In this document: piece after piece, positions 18,661-33,167 of the stretch
Layout of the letters: each line of letters starts with the position of its first letter
How positions within the stretch are numbered: position 1 is the stretch's first letter
Source: Deinococcus multiflagellatus
GTDB lineage: Bacteria; Deinococcota; Deinococci; Deinococcales; Deinococcaceae
Reading direction: 5' to 3'
NCBI RefSeq assembly: GCF_020166415.1
Contig: NZ_JAIQXV010000002.1
Coordinates: forward strand, 310,001 to 374,000
Length of the DNA: 64,000 nucleotides
Made by a program: the position numbers and the translations under genes
Notes under the pieces: generated by a model
Databases searched by the model: none
Seen by the model: the letters and a program-made list of their open reading frames with translations, nothing else
What the model was told of the DNA's origin: nothing

Positions 18661-19809
18661 ATGACGATTCCCGAACCCCCACCCGTGTTCGTTGTGACGG
18701 CGGAACCGGCGCGGGCGCAGGCCTTGCGGCCACTGCTGCCCCGTGCCAACGTCCGCCAGATCAGCGACGCCGAAACGCTGCTGCGTGAAGCGCATGTCAC
18801 CCCCCCCGATGTCGCGCTGCTGTACACCGACACGCCCGGCGTGCCGCTGCATCAGGTGCTGCCCATGCTGCGCCAGCGCGCCGAACTGGCCGGCACCTAC
18901 TGGCTGGCGGTGGGTTCGCGCGGGCTGGGCGAGATGCTGGGCGCGGGGGTGGACGCCCTGATCAGTGAAGCCACCCCGCCCCAGGCGATGGCGGTGCAGG
19001 TGCAGACCCTGCTGGCCCGCGCGCAGCAGCACCGCGACGCCCAGGCCCGCGTGGCCTCGCTGCAGCGCCGCCTGGACACCTGGGAGCACGAGGAACGGGT
19101 GCGCGACCAGCTGGTGCACATGCTGGTGCACGACCTGAAAAACCCCATCGCGGCAGTCATGGGCCTGCTGGAAATCGTGCAGGAAGACCCCCGGGTGCCC
19201 GAAGACAACCGCGACCTGCTGAAGGTGGCCCGCGACGAAACCCAGCACCTGCTGCACCTCGCCGTGAACATGCTGGACGTGCGCAAGATCCAGGCGGGCA
19301 AGATGAACCTGCGCCGGGAGCTGATGTTCACCCCCATGTTCCGCGAGGTGGTGGAACTGGCCTGCGGTGACGTGGGCAGCGGCCTGCGTGACCGCCACCT
19401 GCGCGTGGACGTGGAACAGGACCTGAGCCCCGCCAGCGCCGACCCCGAGATTCTGCGCCGCGTGCTGGCCAACCTGATCAGCAACGCGCTGAAACACACC
19501 ATGACGGGCGGCCTGATCGCTGTGGCGGTGCGCGGCCTGGGCGACAGCGTGCAGGTCACCGTGCGCGACGACGGCGAGGGCATTCCCGAAGACGACATTC
19601 CCAACCTGTTTGCCGCCTTCGAGCAGTCCCGCCTGACCCTGCACGGCCGCTTTGACACCGGCATGGGGCTGGCCTTCTGCAAACTGGCTGTGGAAGAGCA
19701 CGGCGGCAAGATCTGGGTGGAATCGGTGCGCGGCCAGGGGGCCACCTTCTTCTTCACCCTACCCCTCGCCGCCGACAACGACGACGACGATTTTGCCGAA
19801 CTGGTGTAG
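18661..19809 (+). CDS. Sensor histidine kinase with receiver-like N-terminus
   Basis: Protein of 382 residues, no membrane segment, cytosolic. Residues about 5-120 resemble a degenerate receiver fold ([26 protein letters not shown]). HisKA follows with the phospho-acceptor His157 in [14 protein letters not shown]. The HATPase domain shows the N box [11 protein letters not shown]1 [11 protein letters not shown]2 GMGLAFCK and a terminal [10 protein letters not shown]. The C-terminus ends in a run of acidic residues. Start chosen at ATG 18661: a TATGCT box lies 12 bases before it, and the longer frame would translate the palindrome. No response regulator gene is adjacent, so the partner is unknown. 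Confidence 0.85.
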   Translation: MTIPEPPPVFVVTAEPARAQALRPLLPRANVRQISDAETLLREAHVTPPDVALLYTDTPGVPLHQVLPMLRQRAELAGTYWLAVGSRGLGEMLGAGVDALISEATPPQAMAVQVQTLLARAQQHRDAQARVASLQRRLDTWEHEERVRDQLVHMLVHDLKNPIAAVMGLLEIVQEDPRVPEDNRDLLKVARDETQHLLHLAVNMLDVRKIQAGKMNLRRELMFTPMFREVVELACGDVGSGLRDRHLRVDVEQDLSPASADPEILRRVLANLISNALKHTMTGGLIAVAVRGLGDSVQVTVRDDGEGIPEDDIPNLFAAFEQSRLTLHGRFDTGMGLAFCKLAVEEHGGKIWVESVRGQGATFFFTLPLAADNDDDDFAELV

Positions 19810-19882
19810 GGGTTCAGGCGCCCAGCCGCACACGGCAGCGCCCATCCTGCCTCACCGCCACAAGTCCTTGCCTGTTTATTGA

Positions 19883-19916
19883 AGGCCGCCTCTGTCTCTC
19901 AGGGGCAGCCTTTTTT
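19883..19916 (+). terminator. Rho-independent terminator after the histidine kinase
   Basis: AGGCCGCCTCTG pairs with CAGGGGCAGCCT (one mismatch, one G-T pair) and runs into six T residues. It separates the kinase from the nuo operon. Confidence 0.8.
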
Positions 19917-20204
19917 CTTGCCCATCGTGCGGGCGGTGATGGTCTGGCGACGTTGCCCAGCGGGTCAGGTCTTCGCTTGCCCAGACGGACGAGGGAGGCG
20001 CTTCCTTGCCCCTCACCCACCCCCCAGCCTTGCCCCTTGTGCTGTCTGGGGAATCGGGCCCGCAAGCGCGCAGGACGTGCTAGAACAAGGGTGCACCACA
20101 AGTCAGGCAAGAGGAGTTCGGACGCACTCTCTTTTTTTCCAGCATTTCGTGCCGTTTTTCACGAGCGAGGCTAGTGAAGCGCGGGCACGCACGCAGAAAG
20201 GGGA
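19917..20204 (+). other. Upstream region of the nuo operon
   Basis: There is no supported gene here. The nuo promoter must lie in this stretch, but I could not pick a convincing -35/-10 pair. GCTAGAAC near 20079 and CTAGTGAAG near 20171 are weak candidates. Confidence 0.4.
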
Positions 20205-20570
20205 ATTGTTATCGAATACGCCAACTTTGTCATCATGCTGCTCGTGTCGCTGGGCATCGGCATTGTTGCCGTGCTGGCCAGCGCCCTTCTGGGCCCCAAA
20301 CGCCGGGGCAGCCGCACCAAGCTCATGGCCTACGAAAGCGGCAACGACCCCGAAGGTGGGGTGGGCACCGGCCAGCGCTTCCCGGTGCATTTCTATCTGG
20401 TCGCCATGCTGTTCATCATCTTCGACATCGAGACGGCGTTCTTTTACCCGCTGGCGGTGGCCTACCAGAAGCTGATTCCCTTCGCGTTCTTCGAGGCGAT
20501 CACCTTCGTGGGGCTGCTGCTGGTGGGCTACGTCTACATCCTGAAGAAGCGGGTGCTGGAATGGAACTAA
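20205..20570 (+). CDS. nuoA: NADH-quinone oxidoreductase subunit A
   Basis: A membrane subunit of complex I next to the quinone cavity, with three membrane helices. LMAYESGNDP, FPVHFYLVAMLFIIFDIETAF and the terminal VYILKKRVLEWN are diagnostic. The only in-frame ATG (20235) would delete half of helix 1. Alignment with Thermus Nqo7 matches residue for residue upstream through EYANF, which needs a start at ATT 20205 (or ATC 20211); AAAGGGGA sits immediately before. A rare non-AUG start is therefore inferred, giving 121 residues. It is the first gene of the 14-gene operon. Confidence 0.88.
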   Translation: MVIEYANFVIMLLVSLGIGIVAVLASALLGPKRRGSRTKLMAYESGNDPEGGVGTGQRFPVHFYLVAMLFIIFDIETAFFYPLAVAYQKLIPFAFFEAITFVGLLLVGYVYILKKRVLEWN

Positions 20571-20718
20571 GGGATGTGGAGAGTAGAAAGTTGATGGTTG
20601 ATGGACAGGGCGAGGGGGAAAGCATGCAGATGCCGCCTGTTGAAAACCCGGCTTTTATGTATTGGCTGGTGGTGCTCCATCAACCATCAACCATCAACCA
20701 TCAACAGAGGACGCCCTG
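20571..20718. repeat. GTTGATG/CATCAAC palindromic spacer, nuoA-nuoB
   Basis: Two heptamers GTTGATG (20590-20604) after the stop face four tandem CCATCAA units (20677-20705) directly before the nuoB start. About 70 bases separate the arms. Confidence 0.8.
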
Positions 20719-21255
20719 ATGGCACTCAAAGAACTGTTCGAGAAGGACTGGCAGGAACTGGAATCCGAAGGCGTCCTCTTCTCCAGTCTGGAAAAGCTGG
20801 TGGCGTGGGGGCGCAGCAACAGTCTGTGGCCCGCCACCTTCGGGCTGGCGTGCTGCGCCATTGAGATGATGAGTTCCACCGACGGGCGCAACGACCTGGC
20901 CCGTTTCGGCTCGGAGGTGTTCCGCGCCTCGCCCCGGCAGGCCGACGTGATGATCGTGGCCGGGCGGCTGAGCAAGAAGATGGCCCCGATCATGCGCCGG
21001 GTGTACGACCAGATGCCGGACCCCAAATGGGTGATCAGCATGGGGGCCTGCGCCAGTTCGGGCGGGATGTTCAACAACTACGCGATTGTGCAGAACGTGG
21101 ACACGGTGGTGCCCGTGGACATCTTCGTGCCCGGTTGCCCGCCCCGCCCCGAAGCCCTGATTTACGCCGTCATGCAGCTGCAAAAGAAGGTGCGCGGCGA
21201 AGCCTTTGACCAGATGGGCCACCAGCTGCCGATGGTGGACGCGTGGACCCGGTGA
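20719..21255 (+). CDS. nuoB: NADH-quinone oxidoreductase subunit B
   Basis: Protein of 178 residues that carries the terminal [4Fe-4S] cluster N2, which reduces quinone. Ligands are visible: adjacent cysteines in GLACCAIEM (about residues 48-49), one in GACASSGG (about 113) and one in [10 protein letters not shown] (about 143). Start is the ATG right after the CATCAAC arm. It overlaps the start region of nuoC, so B and C are translationally coupled, unlike most neighbouring pairs in the front half of the operon. Confidence 0.97.
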   Translation: MALKELFEKDWQELESEGVLFSSLEKLVAWGRSNSLWPATFGLACCAIEMMSSTDGRNDLARFGSEVFRASPRQADVMIVAGRLSKKMAPIMRRVYDQMPDPKWVISMGACASSGGMFNNYAIVQNVDTVVPVDIFVPGCPPRPEALIYAVMQLQKKVRGEAFDQMGHQLPMVDAWTR

Positions 21256-21941
21256 GCGGCGAGAAGTTGACGGGCCGAGAAGGCGGCGTGCAGTCGTCCC
21301 AGACGTTGCCCGTGGCCCCGGTGGCAGCGGCGCCTGTCCCGGCCCCGCCCTCGCGCGACGTGACGCCCCTGATGCGCGAACTGGGGCTGGATGAAGACCA
21401 CGCCGCCGAGCCCACCGCCGTGGTGCCGGCCGGACACCTGCGCGCGGTGGCCCAGGTGCTGAAGGAACGCGGCTTCATGCTGATGGACACGGTGGGCATT
21501 GACTACAGCGCCTACACCGAGGGGCGCCCGAAGCGGTTTGCGGTGCTGCACAACCTCTACCACCCCCGCGACCACCGCCGCCTGTTTCTGCGCGTGTGGC
21601 TGGACGACGGCGAGGCCCTGGACAGCCTGTACCCGGTGTGGAAGGCCGCCAACTACCTGGAGCGCGAGGTTTACGACCTGCTGGGCATTGTGTTCACCGG
21701 CCACCCCGACCTGCGCAAGGTGCTGACCCCCGACGACCTGGAAGGCCACCCCCTGCGCAAGGATTTCCCGCTGGGCGAAAGCCCCACCCTGTTCCGCGAG
21801 GGCCGCTTTCTGGACCCCGCCGCCTTCCGCGCGGGCCTGACCGGCCGCGACGCGGGCATGACCGGCTACCGGGGCGAATTCCGCCGGGGCGAACGCGGCG
21901 AACGCCTGCCGCCCGTGATGCCGGAAGGAGGACCGAAATGA
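21252..21941 (+). CDS. nuoC: NADH-quinone oxidoreductase subunit C
   Basis: Hydrophilic subunit of the peripheral arm (30-kDa family), about 229 residues. The family core is clear: [20 protein letters not shown], then [23 protein letters not shown] and [14 protein letters not shown]. The N-terminal 40 residues are a Pro/Ala-rich extension. I place the start at GTG 21252, which overlaps the nuoB stop as GTGA; an in-frame GTG at 21243 is the alternative. It binds NuoD near the quinone site. Confidence 0.93.
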   Translation: MSGEKLTGREGGVQSSQTLPVAPVAAAPVPAPPSRDVTPLMRELGLDEDHAAEPTAVVPAGHLRAVAQVLKERGFMLMDTVGIDYSAYTEGRPKRFAVLHNLYHPRDHRRLFLRVWLDDGEALDSLYPVWKAANYLEREVYDLLGIVFTGHPDLRKVLTPDDLEGHPLRKDFPLGESPTLFREGRFLDPAAFRAGLTGRDAGMTGYRGEFRRGERGERLPPVMPEGGPK

Positions 21942-22038
21942 TGGTGATGGGTGATGGTCAAAGGTTGATGGAGGGCTGCGTGGGTGCCCTTTCCATCAAC
22001 CATCCACGTTTCACCATCAACGCGACCGGAGGTCGCCC
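21942..22038. repeat. GTTGATG-type palindromic spacer, nuoC-nuoD
   Basis: The left arm contains GATGGTGATGGGTGATGG and GGTTGATGGAGGGC. The right arm contains GCCCTTTCCATCAACC and TTTCACCATCAACG. The GGAGG of nuoD follows 5 bases later. Confidence 0.75.
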
Positions 22039-23336
<1,298 letters not shown>

Positions 23337-23340
<4 letters not shown>

Positions 23341-23765
23341 AGATGTTGGAAGCACAAAACTCGATGTCGGGTTTTCGGCGTATTGATTCAACTGTTTGGC
23401 GCAAGACAGAGGGTGTTTCTGGGCAAGTGGTGGACTTCGATATTCGTACCGATGAGCCGTTCACTCAGGAGACTCAAGAGATAGAGAAGTTTTTCGGACA
23501 AGTCAAAGCTTCAGAGCCTGCTTACAGAGCGCTGATCGCTCAGGATTTCGTTCGGGATGACGCCTGGTCAACATGGTGTGGCATAGAAAATCCTGGGCAG
23601 GAAGCGCTATGCGACTCCATGCAATTGCGCTGGATCATTGCGACGACGGACAAAAGCAGCCGTTGGGGCTACATCCTTGTTTACGACAGTTTGCTTCCAA
23701 ACGCCTATGAGTTGAGCGGCTGGTTCGATGCTCAAGGCCACTTTATGCACGCCGAAGTCGAGTAG
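23337..23765 (+). CDS. Unknown AT-richer gene inserted between nuoD and nuoE
   Basis: Protein of 142 residues that is not a complex I subunit I know. It is soluble and acidic, with several tryptophans ([39 protein letters not shown]), and has the look of a small single-domain protein. Its codons use A/T at third positions far more often than nuoD or nuoE, suggesting transfer. GTG 23337 overlaps the nuoD stop; ATG 23343 and ATG 23364 are alternatives. Insertion has kept the operon reading through: nuoE has its own strong AGGAGG 21 bases downstream. Confidence 0.65.
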
Positions 23766-23785
23766 GGCGGGTAGCAGGAGGAATT

Positions 23786-24402
23786 TTGTCTTACTTCGCG
23801 GATAAACAACCACTGGTGGCGGATATTTTCAGTCGCTACCCCGATTCACCGCAGGGCCGCCGCTCGGCGCTGATGCCGCTGCTGCGGGAAGTGCAGGACG
23901 CCGAAGGCTTTGTTTCAGAGGCGCGAATGGCGGAAATTGCCGCGCTGGTGGGCACCACGGCCACCGAAGTGCGCAGTGTCATGAGCTTCTATTCCACGTA
24001 CCACACAGTGCCCACGGGCCGCTACCACCTGCAGGTCTGCTCCACGCTGATGTGCGCGCTGGCGGGTTCGGATGAGCTGTGGGACCACCTCGTGGCCGAA
24101 TTGGACGTGCAGCCCGGCGAGGTCACAGCTGACGGCCGCTTCAGCGTGCAGAAGGTGGAGTGCCTGGGCAGCTGCGGCACTGCGCCCATGATGCAGATCA
24201 ACGACGACGGCTACTACGAGAACGTGGGCCCGGGCAAATGCGCCCGGATTCTGGCGGACCTGCGCGCGGACCGCCAGCCGCTGCCGGATAACCCCGTGCC
24301 GGTGACGGTGACGGCGGAAGGCCGGCAGCTGACCGCCAATGGGCAGGCCGTGGGCACCAGCGTGACGGGCCTGGCCGTGCTGCCCAGCCCAGGAGGCACC
24401 GC

Positions 24403-24406
<4 letters not shown>
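23786..24406 (+). CDS. nuoE: NADH-quinone oxidoreductase subunit E
   Basis: Protein of 206 residues, thioredoxin-like fold with [2Fe-2S] cluster N1a. The ligands are in VCSTLMC and [10 protein letters not shown], matching C-x4-C ... C-x3-C. The N-terminal helical domain [14 protein letters not shown] is typical. Start is TTG, fixed by AGGAGG 5 bases before it and by the family N-terminus. About 40 C-terminal residues after LRADRQPLP are an extra low-complexity tail. The stop overlaps the nuoF start as ATGA. Confidence 0.95.
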
Positions 24407-25743
<1,337 letters not shown>

Positions 25744-25849
25744 TGTTGATGGTTGATGGAGGAAGGTTGATGGAAAAAGCGCATCCTCAGCGCAGTCTTT
25801 CCATCAACGATCAACGGTCAACTATCAACGCTGGCCGGGAGGAACACGC
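25744..25849. repeat. GTTGATG-type palindromic spacer, nuoF-nuoG
   Basis: The left arm has GTTGATGGTTGATGG and GGTTGATGGAAA. The right arm has TTTCCATCAACGATCAACGG and TCAACTATCAACG, so GTTGATGGAAA pairs perfectly over 11 bp. GGGAGG of nuoG follows. Confidence 0.78.
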
Positions 25850-28021
<2,172 letters not shown>

Positions 28022-28196
28022 TGGGGGGCGGATGGTTGATGGTTGATGGCGGATGGCCGATGGCGCGAGGGGCAGGGGGGGCGCTTGGGTTGAGGTGGTC
28101 ACACGCCCCCTCACCCCAGCCCTCTCCCACGAGGGGAGAGGGAGCAAAGACCGCGTCCCGCCTCCTGCGTACCGCATCCCATCCGGAGGCCCTCTA
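28022..28196. repeat. Composite repeat spacer, nuoG-nuoH
   Basis: It begins with GGTTGATGGTTGATGG and GGATGG/CGATGG words, then carries a block shared with the nuoI-nuoJ spacer (CGCTTGGG, TGAGGTGGTCACACGCCCCC at 28082-28112), then a hairpin CCCTCTCCC-ACGA-GGGGAGAGGG (about 28122-28144), then TCCGGAGG before nuoH. The CATCAAC right arm is missing. Confidence 0.7.
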
Positions 28197-29372
<1,176 letters not shown>

Positions 29373-29531
29373 TGGGGCAGATGGTTGATGGTCGATGGCT
29401 GATGGCGGATAGCCAAAAGTCGAGAAGTCGAGAAGTCGAGAAGTCGAGCCACTGCCTCCCGCATCCCGCCTCCCCCTCTTTTCCCACTCCCCACTTCCCA
29501 CTTCCCACCCCCCCCTTGAAAGGAGCCCCCC
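29373..29531. repeat. Repeat spacer with AAGTCGAG tandem, nuoH-nuoI
   Basis: GATGGTTGATGGTCGATGGC words are followed by four exact tandem AAGTCGAG units (29417-29448), then a pyrimidine-rich block CTTTTCCCACTCCCCACTTCCCA that recurs in the nuoI-nuoJ spacer, then AAAGGAG of nuoI. GTCGAG words also build the coaX-adh palindrome at 48713-48769. Confidence 0.75.
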
Positions 29532-30068
29532 ATGGGCGTGCTTGAGATCGCCAAAGGCATGGGCGTCACGCTGAGCAAGCTGTTTCAGAAGCCCGTGACG
29601 GTCAGTTACCCCGAGCAGCGGGCCACGCTGCAGCCGCGTTTCCGGGGGCGGCATATCCTCACGCGGCACCCGGGCACCGGGCTGGAAAAGTGCATCGGCT
29701 GCTCGCTGTGCGCCGCCGCCTGCCCGGCCTACGCCATTTACGTGGAGGCCGCCGAGAACGACCCCGCCGCCCCCGTCAGCCCCGGCGAGCGCTACGCGAA
29801 GGTCTACGAGATCAACATGCTGCGCTGCATCTTCTGCGGCATGTGCGAGGAAGCCTGCCCCACGGGCGCCGTGGTGCTGGGCAACGAATTCGAGATGGCC
29901 GATTACCGCTACCGCGACTTTGTCTACGGCAAGGAAGACATGCTGGTCGGCGTCACCGGCAGCCTCCCCCAGCGCCGCGAAGCCGAGCGCAAGGGCAAAC
30001 CCGTGCGCCTGGGCTTTCAGCTCGAAGGCGGCGTGCGTGAGGAACTGGAAGGGGTGAAGTACCAGTGA
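29532..30068 (+). CDS. nuoI: NADH-quinone oxidoreductase subunit I
   Basis: Protein of 178 residues carrying two [4Fe-4S] clusters (N6a and N6b) that pass electrons to N2. The 8-Cys ferredoxin pattern is complete: [13 protein letters not shown] (about residues 54-66) and [13 protein letters not shown] (about 97-109). The N-terminal amphipathic helix ([19 protein letters not shown]) binds the membrane arm. AAAGGAG lies 8 bases before the ATG. Confidence 0.97.
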   Translation: MGVLEIAKGMGVTLSKLFQKPVTVSYPEQRATLQPRFRGRHILTRHPGTGLEKCIGCSLCAAACPAYAIYVEAAENDPAAPVSPGERYAKVYEINMLRCIFCGMCEEACPTGAVVLGNEFEMADYRYRDFVYGKEDMLVGVTGSLPQRREAERKGKPVRLGFQLEGGVREELEGVKYQ

Positions 30069-30300
30069 GGGGGGGAAGGTTGAAGGTTGATGGTCGATGG
30101 CCGATGGCGATGGGGGCAAGGTGGGCGCTTGGGCTGAGGTGGTCACACGCCCCCTCTGCTGCGCAGCTCTGCGAGCCACCCAAACCCTTTCTGCTCCGCA
30201 GAGAGGAAGTTTACACCGCCTCCCGCGTCCCGCACCCCGCCCCCCATCTTTTCCCACTCCCTACTTCCCACTCCCCACACCCCATGACCGGAGCCCACCC
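30069..30300. repeat. Composite repeat spacer, nuoI-nuoJ
   Basis: At 232 bases this is the longest spacer in the operon. GGTTGAAGGTTGATGG and CGATGG words open it. Then come GGGCGCTTGGGCTGAGG and TGGTCACACGCCCCCTC, shared with nuoG-nuoH, then CTGCTGCGCAGCT, shared with 5060-5130. A pyrimidine-rich block shared with nuoH-nuoI follows, then CCGGAG of nuoJ. Confidence 0.7.
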
Positions 30301-30930
30301 ATGACCCTCGCCTTCATCCTTCTGGGCGCGCTGGCGATTGTGGGCGGGATCATCACCATTGCGGCAAAGAACGCCGTTCACGCGGCGCTGGGGCTGGTGG
30401 GCACGCTGCTGTGTGTGGCGGGGCTCTTTGCCACCCTGAACGCCTCGTTTCTGGCGGCCACGCAGGTGATCGTGTACGCGGGGGCCGTGATGGTGCTTTT
30501 TCTCTTCGTGATCATGCTGCTGAACGCCAACCAGCCGGTCACGGGGCGCGACCCGGTGCCGTTTGTGCGGGAACTGGCGGGGATTGGCGGCACGCTGCTG
30601 GCCGGCGCTTTTGTGGTGCTGGCCTTTACCTACAAAGACCCGCGCCCGTTGGCCGAGGGGGCGGCGGCCCTCAAAGGCGGCAGCGCGCTGGTGATGGGGG
30701 AGACGCTGCTCACGCGTTTCCTGCTGCCCTTTGAAGCGGTGAGCATTCTGCTGCTGGTGGCGATTGTGGGCGCCGTGGCCCTGGTGCAGCGCCCCGAAGC
30801 CCAGCCCGACGGCGTCCCGGATGAACTGGAAGAGCCCATCGGCGCCGCGCGGCCCGAACGGGAGATGGCCCCCCGAACGGGCGCCCAGCCCGCGCTGCAG
30901 GCCGGGCGCGAAAGTGAGGTGGGCGCGTAA
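30301..30930 (+). CDS. nuoJ: NADH-quinone oxidoreductase subunit J
   Basis: Protein of 209 residues with five membrane helices. The third, [24 protein letters not shown], contains the conserved Tyr-Ala-Gly-Ala pi-bulge helix found in the family. About 45 C-terminal residues after [10 protein letters not shown] are a hydrophilic acidic tail. The stop shares one base with the nuoK start (TAATG). From here to nuoN genes abut or overlap and the repeat spacers stop. Confidence 0.95.
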   Translation: MTLAFILLGALAIVGGIITIAAKNAVHAALGLVGTLLCVAGLFATLNASFLAATQVIVYAGAVMVLFLFVIMLLNANQPVTGRDPVPFVRELAGIGGTLLAGAFVVLAFTYKDPRPLAEGAAALKGGSALVMGETLLTRFLLPFEAVSILLLVAIVGAVALVQRPEAQPDGVPDELEEPIGAARPEREMAPRTGAQPALQAGRESEVGA

Positions 30931-31232
30931 TGGTGTCAACGGGCTCGTATGTGGCGCTGTCGGGCATTCTGTTTGCCCTGGGCATGATTGGCGTGCTCAC
31001 CCGGCGCACGGCGATCATGGTCTTTCTGTCGGTGGAACTCATGCTGAACGCCGCGAACCTCGCGCTGGTGGCGTTCGCGCGCTCGTGGGGCGACCCCACC
31101 GGGCAGACCGCCGTGTTCATCGTCATGACGCTGGCCGCCGCCGAGGTGGCGATTGGCCTGGCGATCATCGTCGCTATTTTCCGCAAGCGCGAGACCACCA
31201 ACGTGGACGATCTCGCGGCCCTGAAAGGCTGA
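30930..31232 (+). CDS. nuoK: NADH-quinone oxidoreductase subunit K
   Basis: Protein of 100 residues, the smallest antiporter-like subunit, with three helices. Glutamates in [19 protein letters not shown] (about residue 36) and [14 protein letters not shown] (about 72) are the conserved proton-channel residues. Normal length. Coupled to nuoJ by a one-base overlap and followed at once by nuoL. Confidence 0.96.
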   Translation: MVSTGSYVALSGILFALGMIGVLTRRTAIMVFLSVELMLNAANLALVAFARSWGDPTGQTAVFIVMTLAAAEVAIGLAIIVAIFRKRETTNVDDLAALKG

Positions 31233-33167
31233 GTGGCTATGGAGAGTCTGCCTGCGCTGTACCTGCTTCCCCTGCTGCCGCTGCTCTCGTTTGCGCTGCT
31301 GATCACGCTGCCGCGCCTGTTTCCCGGCAAGATCGGCGGCTGGGTCGCCACGGGCGCGGTGGGGGCCGCCTTCGTCGTGGCCGTGCTGCGCTACCTGAAC
31401 CAGGGGGCGGCCCCCGCCCACGAGGTGCTGTGGACGTGGCTGCCCAACATGGCCCTGAACGCCAACCTCTCGGTGGGCTTCTGGTACGATCAGCTTTCGG
31501 CCCTGATGGCGCTGATCATCACGGGCATCGGCTTCCTGATTCACCTGTACTCGATTTCCTACATGGGCCACGACCCCAAGTTCACGCGCTTTTTTGCCTT
31601 CCTGAACTTCTTCGTGGCCATGATGCTGATTCTGGTGCTGGCCGACTCCTACCCCCTCATGTTCGTGGGCTGGGAAGGCGTGGGCATGGCAAGTTACCTG
31701 CTGATCGGCTTCTGGTTTAACGGGCGCCACAGTGAGGCCTCGGATCAGGACGTGCGCGAGGCCAGCGACCGCGAGGGCGTGGCGAATTCCAACGCCGCGC
31801 GCAAGGCGTTCATCATGAACCGCATTGGCGATCTGGGCTTCATGCTGGGCATGTTCCTGCTGTTCAAGCTGTACGGCACCCTCTCCATCCCCGAACTGGC
31901 CGAGCGGGTGGACGGCGGCGCGCAGGTGGCGCAGGCGGGCATTGAACTGGCCTGCCTGTTCCTGCTGGTGGGCGCAGTGGGCAAGAGCGGTCAGCTGCCC
32001 CTGACCACCTGGCTGCCCGACGCGATGGCGGGCCCCACGCCAGTGTCGGCGCTGATTCACGCGGCCACCATGGTCACGGCGGGCGTGTATCTGGTGGCGC
32101 GCAGCCACTTCCTGTACGACCTCGCCCCGAACGCCAGCCTGTGGGTGGCCTGGGTGGGCGGCCTGACCGCCCTGTACGGCGCCCTGTCGGCCCTGAACCA
32201 GCACGACATCAAGAAGATTCTGGCGTTCTCCACGGTGTCGCAGCTGGGCTACATGTTCATGGCCGTGGGCCTGCACGCCTACTCGGCGGGCGTCTTCCAC
32301 CTGCTCACCCACGCGTTTTTCAAGGCGCTGCTGTTCCTGGCGGCGGGCGCGGTTATTCACGCGCTGCACGATGAACAGGACGTGCGCCGCATGGGCGGGC
32401 TGCGCCGCAAGATGCCGTTTACGCACCTGGTGTCGGTGGCGGGGGTGCTGGCGATTGCCGGAATTCCTATCTGGAGCGGCTTCTTTTCCAAGGACGCCAT
32501 TCTGGCCGCCGCCTACGAGGCCAACCCCGGCCTGTACGTGATTGGACTGGGCGTGGCGCTGCTCACCGCCTTTTACATGGGCCGCTGGTATTTCCTGGTC
32601 TGGGCCGGCACTTACCGGGGCCACGGCCACCCGCACGAGGCCGACCTGATCACCAAGGTGCCGCTGGGCATCCTGGCGGCGCTAGCGACCCTGGGCGGCC
32701 TGCTGAATATCCCCACCTTTCTGGGCGGCAAGCACGCCTTTGACGACTACCTGGGCCGCGCCATTCCGGTGCACGCCCACGAGATTCCCGTGAGCACCGA
32801 GTGGCTGCTGACCCTGCTGGCGGTGGGGGCCGGGGCGCTGGGGCTGCTGTGGGCCTACCTGGAACACCGCCGGGGCACCCTGGTGGACGGCCCGCTGGGC
32901 GAAGCCAGCACCCGCGCGCTGTACCTGGATACCGTGTACGACAACCTCGTGGGTGCCCCCAGCAAGGCGATTGCCGGCGCACTGGACACCGTGGACCGGG
33001 GCACCGACGGCGCGCTGGGCGCCGTGGCGCGCAATGCCAGCGGGCCGGGCGGGCTGTTCACCCTGTGGCAAAGCGGCTTCGTGCGCGCCTACGCGGTCAG
33101 CATGGTCCTGGGCACCGCGCTGATCATCGGCTACTGGGCCCTGAAAACGATTGGAAGTGGCGCATGA
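31233..33167 (+). CDS. nuoL: NADH-quinone oxidoreductase subunit L
   Basis: Protein of 644 residues, Mrp-antiporter-like proton pump with about 16 helices. The key Glu is in GWEGVGMASYLLIGFW (about residue 148) and the Lys in VGKSGQLPLTTWLPDAM (about 250). PVSALIHAATMVTAGVYL and the C-terminal long lateral helix region are present. Start: GTG immediately after the nuoK stop, or ATG 31239 (MESLPALYL), which is equally plausible. The stop overlaps nuoM (ATGA). Confidence 0.96.
   Translation: MAMESLPALYLLPLLPLLSFALLITLPRLFPGKIGGWVATGAVGAAFVVAVLRYLNQGAAPAHEVLWTWLPNMALNANLSVGFWYDQLSALMALIITGIGFLIHLYSISYMGHDPKFTRFFAFLNFFVAMMLILVLADSYPLMFVGWEGVGMASYLLIGFWFNGRHSEASDQDVREASDREGVANSNAARKAFIMNRIGDLGFMLGMFLLFKLYGTLSIPELAERVDGGAQVAQAGIELACLFLLVGAVGKSGQLPLTTWLPDAMAGPTPVSALIHAATMVTAGVYLVARSHFLYDLAPNASLWVAWVGGLTALYGALSALNQHDIKKILAFSTVSQLGYMFMAVGLHAYSAGVFHLLTHAFFKALLFLAAGAVIHALHDEQDVRRMGGLRRKMPFTHLVSVAGVLAIAGIPIWSGFFSKDAILAAAYEANPGLYVIGLGVALLTAFYMGRWYFLVWAGTYRGHGHPHEADLITKVPLGILAALATLGGLLNIPTFLGGKHAFDDYLGRAIPVHAHEIPVSTEWLLTLLAVGAGALGLLWAYLEHRRGTLVDGPLGEASTRALYLDTVYDNLVGAPSKAIAGALDTVDRGTDGALGAVARNASGPGGLFTLWQSGFVRAYAVSMVLGTALIIGYWALKTIGSGA

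Noticed and set aside
29417..29448. CRISPR-like array
   Set aside because: The AAGTCGAG units are directly adjacent with no spacers, are only 8 bp long, and no cas genes are present.
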